A model generated the notes under the pieces. It ran no database searches, had not been told where the DNA came from, and saw nothing but the letters and a program-made list of their open reading frames with translations. A stretch of 6,252 nt of DNA from Acidimicrobiaceae bacterium (GTDB lineage Bacteria; Actinomycetota; Acidimicrobiia; Acidimicrobiales; Ilumatobacteraceae): NCBI GenBank assembly GCA_006515795.1, contig VFMC01000378.1:1-6252 (forward strand), read 5' to 3'. The position numbers and the translations under genes were made by a program. Shown piece by piece: positions 1 to 4,944 of the stretch (its first letter is position 1; each line of letters begins with the position of its first letter).

Positions 1-1
1 C

Positions 2-823
2 GAGCTCGGCCTGGTTGCCGGGATCCCTGTGATCCCCGGCACGATCGACTCGATCACCGCGGCGGTCGGCTCGGGCGCGCTCGGGCCGGATTCGGGATCG
101 GTGATCATCGGCACCACATCGGTGATCGTGTCGCACATCCGCGAACATCGTGGCGACCTCGGCATCGGCATCCTCACCGTGCCCAGTCCGCTGCCCGGCT
201 CGTACTACGTGATGGCCGAGAATGGAGTCGGGGGCCGGGCGCTCGAATGGGTCGCCCAGCTGTTCGGCTACGACGGAGACGTGCGCGCCGCGATCGCCGA
301 CGCGGCAGGTGTGGTGGCAGGAGCCGAAGGGGTGCAGTTCATGCCATGGCTCCTGGGCTCGATCGCACCGCGGCCCGACGACGACGTGCGCGCTGCGTTC
401 GCCGGGCTGTCGTTGCGGCACGACCGTCGGCACCTCGTGCGGGCCGCGATGGAGGGCATCGCCGTGAACCTGGCATGGTTGCGCCCGGCAGTCGAGCAGT
501 TCTGCGGCGCACCCTGGACCGCGATGCACTTCGGCGGAGGAGGAGCGCAGAGCGATCTGCTCGCGCAGACGCTGGCTGACGCCCTCGATCGACCCGTGCA
601 TCAACTCGCCGAGCCGAGAGCCACGAATGCGCGGGGCGCGGCGTTCCTCGCCTTCGCCGAGCTCGGAGCGCTGGAGCTCGACGATGTGCCCGCGTTGCTC
701 AGCGTCGACGCGATCCGCGAACCGGATCCATCGAAGCGTGCCGCGATGGACGCCGCGCTCGCCCGGCTGCAGGCGCTGCACCCGGCTCTGTCTGCATACG
801 CCGCCACCCCCGCCGCGTCGTAG
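2..823 (+). CDS. FGGY-family carbohydrate kinase, C-terminal part (5' end outside window)
   Basis: The frame is open from base 2 and ends at TAG 821-823, giving 273 visible residues of a family that is usually about 500 long. The N-terminal half is therefore missing only because of the window edge. The protein would phosphorylate a sugar or polyol with ATP in the cytoplasm. Seen: PGTIDSITAAVGSGA (bases 38-82), whose Asp at 47-49 matches the catalytic base of xylulokinase-like enzymes; the IGTTS stretch; a RAAMEGIAVNL helix; and a glycine-rich FGGGGAQSD motif (about 530-556) followed by ADALDRPV, typical of the FGGY C-terminal domain. The usual xylulokinase GERTP motif reads GSIAPRP here, so the substrate is not assigned. 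Only 27 bases separate its stop from ATG 851 of the PLP lyase, so the two are probably co-transcribed. The family call is secure; the substrate is unknown. Confidence 0.9.
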   Translation, partial: ELGLVAGIPVIPGTIDSITAAVGSGALGPDSGSVIIGTTSVIVSHIREHRGDLGIGILTVPSPLPGSYYVMAENGVGGRALEWVAQLFGYDGDVRAAIADAAGVVAGAEGVQFMPWLLGSIAPRPDDDVRAAFAGLSLRHDRRHLVRAAMEGIAVNLAWLRPAVEQFCGAPWTAMHFGGGGAQSDLLAQTLADALDRPVHQLAEPRATNARGAAFLAFAELGALELDDVPALLSVDAIREPDPSKRAAMDAALARLQALHPALSAYAATPAAS

Positions 824-838
824 CGCAGCGTCGTGCCC

Positions 839-844
839 TACGTT
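839..844 (+). promoter_or_regulatory. Possible leaderless -10 box (TACGTT) before the PLP lyase
   Basis: TACGTT fits the TANNNT form of actinobacterial -10 elements. Exactly six bases separate it from ATG 851, which would place transcription start on the A of the start codon (a leaderless mRNA). No Shine-Dalgarno sequence is visible before this ATG. This is a short motif match only, and the gene could equally be read from a kinase transcript. Confidence 0.3.
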
Positions 845-850
845 GGGGCG

Positions 851-2236
851 ATGGGCCTGTTTCCGTACGCGTCGCGTTACCCCGTCGTTCGTGAGTTCCC
901 CGAGCATGGACGACCCCGCCACGAGATCGTCGCCGAGATCGAAGCGATGTCGGCCGCCGAGGACGCGGTGGCGCTGGAGGGCAAGATCAGCGGTTCGATC
1001 TACTCCGGCGATCACGACCACTACGCGTTCTTGAACGAGGTGTTCGGGCACTACAGCCACGCCAACGTGCTGCAGCGAGACGTGTACCCCAGTGCCACCC
1101 GGTTCGAGGGCGAGATCATCGCCATGACCGCCGATCTGATGCACGCCCCGGAGCCGTGCGGCGTGATCACCAGCGGTGGTACCGAGAGCTTGATGAACCC
1201 GCTGCTCGTCTACCGGGAGTGGGGGCGCGAGCGGGGCATCACCCGACCGAACGTCGTGCTGCCGGTCACGGCGCATCCGGCGTTCGACAAGGGAGCGCAC
1301 TACTTCGGCATCGAGCTCCGCAAGGCGGCCGTCACCGACCGGTACGTGGCCGACATCGACTCGGTGCGGGCGTTGGTCGACGAGAACACCGTTGCGCTCG
1401 TGGGGTCGGCCGGCACGTACCCGCATGGGCTCATCGATCCCATCGACGCGCTGAGTGCGCTGGCCTTGGAACACGGCATCAACCTGCACGTCGACGGCTG
1501 CCTCGGCGGGTTCATCCTCGGCTGGGCAGAAGCCCTCGCCGTGCCCGCGCCCGTGTTCGACTTCCGGCTGCCGGGTGTCACCTCGATCAGCGCCGACACG
1601 CACAAGTACGGCTTCGGTCTCAAGGGATCGAGTGTGCTGCTGTACCGCACGCCCGAACTGCGCAGGCACCAGTACTTCATCGTGCCGGACTGGCCCGGAG
1701 GGCTGTACACCTCACCTGGCATGAGCGGCTCACGGTCGGGCGGCATCATCGCCGCGGCCTGGGCGGCGATGGTGAGCCTCGGGCGCGAGGGTTACCTGGC
1801 CATCGCCGCCGACATCTTCGGTACCGCCGCTCGGCTGCGGTCGATCATCGGCGAGCACCCCGAGCTAAGGGTGCTCGGCGATCCGCTGTTCAACGTGGCC
1901 TTCGCTGCGGCAGACGATCTGGCGGAGGAGGACCGGATCGACATCTTCCACGTCAACGATTCACTCGCGTCGAAGCAGTGGCGCATGAACGGGCTGCAGC
2001 TGCCCCCGGCCGTGCACTTCTGCATCACCCGACCGAACACGATGCCAGGGGTGATCGACCGCTTCGCCGCCGACCTCCACGAGGCGATCGGCTACGCCCG
2101 AGAGCGCCGCGGCACGGCGCCCCGTTCCGGCGCCACCTACGGCGCCGGAGGCGTGACGGTGCCACGGGAGATGGTGGAAGCCGGCATGGCCGGCTGGCTC
2201 GACGCCACCCAATCGCTCCCACCCCCGCCCCCCTGA
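851..2236 (+). CDS. Sphingosine-1-phosphate lyase-like PLP-dependent enzyme
   Basis: A complete fold-type I, group II PLP enzyme of 461 residues. Sphingosine-1-phosphate lyases split a phosphorylated long-chain amino alcohol into an aldehyde and phosphoethanolamine; bacterial relatives may act on other phospho-amines or amino acids. Seen, numbering from ATG 851: TSGGTES (107-113) for phosphate and PLP binding; His142 (AHPAF), expected to stack on the PLP ring; HVDG with Asp215, which pairs with the pyridine nitrogen; and ADTHKYGFGLKGSS with Lys252 as the Schiff-base lysine. The PDWPGGLYTSPGMSGSRSGG segment that follows is characteristic of S1P lyases rather than glutamate decarboxylases. The His-to-Lys spacing of 110 agrees with that subgroup. 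There is no N-terminal membrane anchor, as in bacterial members. GTG 833 would add six residues; ATG 851 is preferred because of the TANNNT box. The last residues (LPPPPP and stop) lie in repeat copy A. The family is secure; the substrate is open. Confidence 0.9.
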   Translation: MGLFPYASRYPVVREFPEHGRPRHEIVAEIEAMSAAEDAVALEGKISGSIYSGDHDHYAFLNEVFGHYSHANVLQRDVYPSATRFEGEIIAMTADLMHAPEPCGVITSGGTESLMNPLLVYREWGRERGITRPNVVLPVTAHPAFDKGAHYFGIELRKAAVTDRYVADIDSVRALVDENTVALVGSAGTYPHGLIDPIDALSALALEHGINLHVDGCLGGFILGWAEALAVPAPVFDFRLPGVTSISADTHKYGFGLKGSSVLLYRTPELRRHQYFIVPDWPGGLYTSPGMSGSRSGGIIAAAWAAMVSLGREGYLAIAADIFGTAARLRSIIGEHPELRVLGDPLFNVAFAAADDLAEEDRIDIFHVNDSLASKQWRMNGLQLPPAVHFCITRPNTMPGVIDRFAADLHEAIGYARERRGTAPRSGATYGAGGVTVPREMVEAGMAGWLDATQSLPPPPP

Positions 2237-3201
2237 TTCTGAACTTTGTCGGTCTCAACAGGCTCAGCCGGTCGAGACCGACCGAGATGCCTGCCGCCGG
2301 TAGGTCTCCCGGAGCTCACCGAGCAGGCCGGGGCGGACCGGGTGATCTCGTCTGTGCTGACCCGTTCGATCCAGCCGCCGCCGAGGCGACCCTGTCGATC
2401 GCGCTGGTCGTCGTAGGTCGATGCCAGACGCCCGCTGTGCCATTCGTGATCGTCGATCTCGATGTAGAACCCCACTGCCGGATCACCGAGATCGGGGTGA
2501 ATCGTCTGACCGTTCGGCAGTCGGAGGGAGACCTGCGGCCGGAGGTGCACGCCGACGTCGTCGAGCAACGTGCGGAGGATCAGCTCCGGGTGTGAGTCCA
2601 CCGGTCGACGCCATGCCGGCCGAGACGTGATGACCGCGGCGAACAGCGCCGACCCCGCTCGACCGCGCCGGCAGAGCTGTCGACCGACCTCGTAGAGGGT
2701 CGGAACGTCGAACTGTCCGCGCCTCAACCCCTGCTCGATCGCGCTCTCGAGCGAGCGCCAGGGCACGTGCCGACTGATGTCGAACATGGTTCGTGCCGGG
2801 CTCGTGACGCGGATTCCGTCGCTTCGTTCGAAGACGTGTGCCGACGGCATCGCCCGGCAACGGTGCAACTTCGGTCCGGTGGTGAACAAGTGGCCGGTGC
2901 TCGTCGTGGTGACGTGAAGCCCGATCCGTCCGCAGCCGCGGAAGTTCCAGAGGGCGGTTGCGCCGCCACAGCAGATCACGAGCGTTGGATCGGCGGCGCA
3001 GACAGCGGCGCATTCTGCCTCGAGGGTGGCGGGCCACAGCGCGTGGCGATACACGCCTTCGTGGACGCAGACGAGTTCTGCGGCCAAAAGCATCGCCTCG
3101 ATCGCCGAGCGAGTCACCCCCAGTTCGAGCAAGCGGTGGCGACTGATCACACCGTGGTGCGTGCGCATCCAGGCGACGGCGGATGGGTGAAACGAGGGCA
3201 T
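2137..3201 (-). CDS. AbiEi-type winged-helix protein with DUF559-like C-terminus, probably frameshifted near its end
   Basis: As read the protein has 354 residues from ATG 3201, chosen because GGAGGT lies four bases upstream. Residues about 8-55 form the AbiEi-type winged helix (HHGVISRHRLLELGVTRSAI, then HEGVYR), a DNA-binding part known from type IV antitoxins and related regulators. The middle (about 56-195) matches the usual linker domain, including TSPARTMFDI (133-142). The C-terminal part looks like the PD-(D/E)XK/DUF559 fold: Glu206, HPDL with Asp237, IEID (Glu248, Asp250) and the RDRQGRLGGGWIERVS strand. After Ile286 the frame degenerates and runs antisense into the lyase gene. A one-base shift near 2330-2345 instead gives GLLGELRETYRRQ and a stop at 2264, for about 312 residues, the normal family size. 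No AbiEii-like toxin gene adjoins it, so toxin-antitoxin function is doubtful. It may be a regulator, an orphan nuclease, or a gene damaged only at its tip. Confidence 0.75.
   Translation of the reverse strand: MPSFHPSAVAWMRTHHGVISRHRLLELGVTRSAIEAMLLAAELVCVHEGVYRHALWPATLEAECAAVCAADPTLVICCGGATALWNFRGCGRIGLHVTTTSTGHLFTTGPKLHRCRAMPSAHVFERSDGIRVTSPARTMFDISRHVPWRSLESAIEQGLRRGQFDVPTLYEVGRQLCRRGRAGSALFAAVITSRPAWRRPVDSHPELILRTLLDDVGVHLRPQVSLRLPNGQTIHPDLGDPAVGFYIEIDDHEWHSGRLASTYDDQRDRQGRLGGGWIERVSTDEITRSAPACSVSSGRPTGGRHLGRSRPAEPVETDKVQNQGGGGGSDWVASSQPAMPASTISRGTVTPPAP
2223..2282 (+). repeat. Hairpin repeat, copy A (inverted partner of 3291-3346)
   Basis: The unit consists of CCCCGCCCCCC (2223-2233), an 8-base spacer, AACTTT, then a hairpin. 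The stem GTCGGTCTC (2248-2256) pairs perfectly with GAGACCGAC (2274-2282) around a 17-base loop. Bases 2242-2264 match the reverse complement of 3309-3331 exactly over 23 bases, and the C-rich part is also shared. The copy covers the last codons and stop of the PLP lyase and the likely native stop of the opposing gene. No U-run follows the stem on either strand, so it is not a standard intrinsic terminator, though it may still limit read-through between the convergent genes. It resembles dispersed extragenic palindromes (REP-like). Confidence 0.8.
2330..2345 (-). other. Probable frameshift site in the AbiEi-like gene
   Basis: On the minus strand the family-like reading continues to DEITR in the main frame. 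The expected final helix (GLLGELRETYRRQASRSVSTG, then TGA at 2264-2266) lies in another frame, reachable by restoring one lost base. The C run opposite 2330-2333 and the one opposite 2340-2342 are the likely slip points. With the correction the gene ends 27 bases beyond the lyase stop instead of overlapping it by 100 bases. It may be a true mutation or an assembly error. Confidence 0.65.
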
Positions 3202-3205
3202 GGCG

Positions 3206-3211
3206 ACCTCC
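3206..3211 (-). promoter_or_regulatory. Shine-Dalgarno site of the AbiEi-like gene
   Basis: The minus strand reads GGAGGT-CGCC-ATG, a near-consensus ribosome binding site with a short four-base spacer. It decides for ATG 3201 over the longer reading that begins at 3279. It is one of the two clear Shine-Dalgarno sites seen in the window; the other precedes nuoD. Confidence 0.7.
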
Positions 3212-3290
3212 GAGAACAGCGTTGACGGTCGGAGGAAGTGACGCCGACCATATCTGCCGCCCTCCCCCGTTCCCCTCACACCCGAACCGC

Positions 3291-3346
3291 GTCGGTCTCG
3301 ACACGTTCAGCCTGTTGAGACCGACAAAGTTGGGTGGGGGGCGGGG
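3291..3346 (-). repeat. Hairpin repeat, copy B (inverted partner of 2223-2282)
   Basis: Stem GTCGGTCTC (3291-3299) pairs with GAGACCGAC (3317-3325) around a 17-base loop, followed by AAAGTT and a G-rich tract GGGTGGGGGGCGGGG (3332-3346). On the minus strand this is the same unit as copy A, with a 4-base instead of 8-base spacer between the C-rich part and AACTTT. The loops agree at 13 of 17 positions. The C-rich ends of both copies face away from the AbiEi-like gene, as terminal inverted repeats would. The tract ends 40 bases before ATG 3387 of nuoA, so it may affect nuoA transcription; its G-runs could also form a quadruplex, which is speculative. Confidence 0.8.
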
Positions 3347-3372
3347 TTTGTGAGCGGATTCACGCGGCGTAG

Positions 3373-3378
3373 TAGCGT
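3373..3378 (+). promoter_or_regulatory. Possible -10 box (TAGCGT) of the nuo operon
   Basis: TAGCGT fits TANNNT and lies 8 bases before ATG 3387, consistent with a leaderless or nearly leaderless nuo transcript. No Shine-Dalgarno sequence precedes nuoA. The overlapping TAGTAG (3370-3375) is an alternative. The evidence is a short motif only. Confidence 0.3.
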
Positions 3379-3386
3379 CGGGCGTG

Positions 3387-3752
3387 ATGTCAGAGTTCTT
3401 ACGCGACTACCTCACCGTTGTCTGGTTCGGGGCCATCGCCCTCGTGCTCGCCGGATCGTTGCTGGGCATCTCGGCGCTCGTTCGGCCCAACAAGCCCAGC
3501 ACCCAGAAGCTGATCGCCTACGAGAGCGGCGTCGACCCCGTCGGCGACGGGTGGTCGCAGAGCCAGGTGCGCTACTACATCTTCGCCCTGCTGTTCGTCG
3601 TGTTCGACGTAGAGGCCGTGTTCATCTTTCCCTGGGCCACCCAGCTCGAACGCTATGGCGGATTCGGCCTCGTCGAGATGGGTATCTTCGTCTTCGTCCT
3701 GCTCCTTGGCCTCGTGTACGCGTGGCGCAAGGGCGTACTGCGCTGGGTGTAG
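3387..3752 (+). CDS. nuoA: NADH-quinone oxidoreductase (complex I) subunit A
   Basis: A 121-residue inner-membrane subunit of the proton-pumping complex I, located beside NuoH and the quinone entry. Three membrane helices are evident at about residues 10-32, 62-84 and 95-113. The loop between the first two carries YESGVDP (45-51). The second helix begins RYYIFALLFVVFDVEAVFIF, with the invariant acidic pair Asp74 and Glu76, and ends in PWA. Length and layout are normal for NuoA. ATG 3387 is preferred; GTG 3384 would add one Met. It is the first gene of the operon, four bases before the nuoB start. Identification is secure. Confidence 0.96.
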   Translation: MSEFLRDYLTVVWFGAIALVLAGSLLGISALVRPNKPSTQKLIAYESGVDPVGDGWSQSQVRYYIFALLFVVFDVEAVFIFPWATQLERYGGFGLVEMGIFVFVLLLGLVYAWRKGVLRWV

Positions 3753-3756
3753 CAAC

Positions 3757-4944
3757 ATGGGTCTTGTCGACAAGGGGCGAATGCCCAAACCACTCACGTC
3801 CCTGTTCAACCTCGGGCGCTCCTACAGCCTCTGGGTGTACCAGTGGGGCCTCGCCTGCTGCGCGATCGAGATGGGCGCGGCGTTCGGTTCCCCTCGCTAC
3901 GACGTGATGCGCCTCGGTGTCATCCCGTTGCCGGCCAGCCCTCGCCAGGCCGACCTGGTCGTGGTCAGCGGCACGGTCACCGACAAGATGGCCCCTGCGA
4001 TCAGGCGGCTCTACGAGCAGATGCCCGAGCCGAAGTACGTCATCTCGATGGGCTCGTGCGCCAACTGCGGCGGGCCGTACTGGGACAGCTACTCGGTCAC
4101 CAAGGGCGTCGATCAGATCATCCCCGTCGACGTGTACGTGCCGGGCTGCCCGCCGCGGCCGGAGGCGTTGCTGGAGGGAATCGTGCTGCTGCAGCAGCGC
4201 ATCAAGAACGAAGACATGGGTGCCCGGTCGTCGTCGGCGGTGGTCCGATTGAGTGACACATCCATCACCGAGACCCCGGCGCTACCGGGCGACGGCCTCC
4301 GCGAACGCATCGTGCAACGCCTGCGCGACGAGCTCGGCGACGGTTTCGTCGAGTCGCTGGTGAAGCCCGGCGACGACGTGTGGGTGCGCGTCCACCCCGA
4401 AGCGTGGCGCGCGGCAGGCCTCGCGCTGCGAGACGCCCTCGGTTGCGAGTCGTTCAGCTTCCTGTCGGCGATCGATTGGATGCCGAGCCCGTACGGTCGC
4501 GGCGAGGACGACCCCACCGCGCCGTTGCCAGAGCGCGACACCGAGATCAAGCAGGGTTACACCGGCGGCTCCACCCGCATGCAGGTGTTCGCCAGGGTCA
4601 CCAACGTCGTGGAGCACTTCGGCGTCACCGTGAAGGCCGACGTGCCCGACGACGCCCCTGCGATCGACAGCTGGACCACCGTCTACGCGGGCGCCAACTG
4701 GCACGAGCGCGAAGCCCACGAGATGTTCGGCATCGAGTTCAACGGCCACCCCGATCTTCGCAACATGTACCTGCCGACCGAGTTCGAAGGCCACCCTCTG
4801 CGCAAGGACTTCCCGTTGCTGGCCCGCATGGTGAAGCCTTGGCCTGGGATCGTCGACGTCGAGCCGCTCCCAGGCGAGGCCCAGGAAGAAGCCCAAGAAG
4901 AAGCCCAGCAAGAAGCCCAGGAAGAGGGCCAATCGAATGGCTGA
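3757..4944 (+). CDS. nuoBC: Fused complex I subunits B and C (NuoB-NuoC)
   Basis: One uninterrupted 395-residue frame holds two subunits that are usually separate. Residues 1 to about 155 are NuoB, which binds the terminal 4Fe-4S cluster N2: Cys34-Cys35 (LACCAIEMG), Cys101 (GSCANCGG) and Cys131 (VPGCPPRPEALL), plus SPRQADL (61-67). Residues about 180-360 are NuoC, the 30-kDa connecting subunit, with the signature ANWHEREAHEMFGIEF (313-328), GHPDLRNMYLP and EGHPLRKDFPL (344-354). The linker (about 155-180) is Ser/Thr-rich, with no stop codon. The C-terminus is an unusual Gln/Glu tail encoded by a 12-base tandem repeat. NuoC could also start separately at GTG 4240 or TTG 4249, but NuoB has no stop of its own. 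Oddities in NuoB: an extra Cys104, and Pro59 where an Arg is usual before A-S-P-R-Q. The start lies four bases after nuoA; the 3' end overlaps nuoD by eight bases. Confidence 0.93.
   Translation: MGLVDKGRMPKPLTSLFNLGRSYSLWVYQWGLACCAIEMGAAFGSPRYDVMRLGVIPLPASPRQADLVVVSGTVTDKMAPAIRRLYEQMPEPKYVISMGSCANCGGPYWDSYSVTKGVDQIIPVDVYVPGCPPRPEALLEGIVLLQQRIKNEDMGARSSSAVVRLSDTSITETPALPGDGLRERIVQRLRDELGDGFVESLVKPGDDVWVRVHPEAWRAAGLALRDALGCESFSFLSAIDWMPSPYGRGEDDPTAPLPERDTEIKQGYTGGSTRMQVFARVTNVVEHFGVTVKADVPDDAPAIDSWTTVYAGANWHEREAHEMFGIEFNGHPDLRNMYLPTEFEGHPLRKDFPLLARMVKPWPGIVDVEPLPGEAQEEAQEEAQQEAQEEGQSNG
4240..4251 (+). promoter_or_regulatory. Possible internal start of a separate NuoC
   Basis: In the linker between the NuoB and NuoC parts, GTG 4240 and TTG 4249 (followed by Ser-Asp-Thr, a natural-looking NuoC N-terminus) could start a free NuoC. 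Only a weak GGTGG lies before the TTG. Since NuoB has no stop here, any such start would add to the fused product, not replace it. Confidence 0.25.
4879..4926 (+). repeat. Tandem 12-base repeat, four copies, at the 3' end of nuoBC
   Basis: Four consecutive units of GCCCAGGAAGAA with one to two changes (4879-4890, 4891-4902, 4903-4914, 4915-4926) encode AQEE, AQEE, AQQE, AQEE. The unit length is a multiple of three, so copy-number change would keep the frame. The last unit supplies the AGGAAGAG that serves as the Shine-Dalgarno site of nuoD. Confidence 0.9.
4919..4926 (+). promoter_or_regulatory. Shine-Dalgarno site of nuoD
   Basis: AGGAAGAG lies 10 bases before ATG 4937, inside the last repeat unit of nuoBC. 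Together with the eight-base overlap this suggests coupled translation of nuoBC and nuoD. Confidence 0.55.

Larger units (their letters stand above)
3202..3386. promoter_or_regulatory. Divergent intergenic region between the AbiEi-like gene and nuoA
   Basis: This 185-base gap must hold the promoters of both diverging genes. It contains repeat copy B (3291-3346) with its G-rich tail. A weak minus-strand -10 candidate, TATGGT, lies opposite 3247-3252. A TANNNT candidate for nuoA is listed separately. No convincing -35 element or operator was seen. Confidence 0.5.

Noticed and set aside
2137..2263. Genuine C-terminal tail of the AbiEi-like protein overlapping the lyase gene
   Set aside because: The tail is Gly/Ser/Pro-rich with no family resemblance, whereas the shifted frame gives a normal helix and stop.
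2248..2282. Intrinsic terminator between the convergent genes
   Set aside because: The stem is strong but no U-run follows on either strand, and the same element occurs upstream of nuoA, so it is treated as a dispersed repeat.
1156..2595. Long plus-strand open frame rich in Arg, overlapping the lyase
   Set aside because: Arg-rich low-complexity composition is typical of an off-frame shadow; the lyase frame carries all active-site motifs.
2767..3225. Plus-strand frame opposite the AbiEi-like gene
   Set aside because: No family features, and the minus strand there encodes a recognisable domain with a good ribosome site.
3202..3279. Extended N-terminus of the AbiEi-like protein from 3279
   Set aside because: The extra 26 residues are low-complexity and the clear GGAGGT is placed for ATG 3201.
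2223..3346. CRISPR-like array from the repeated palindromes
   Set aside because: Only two copies, in opposite orientation, about 1 kb apart, with a gene between them and no cas genes.
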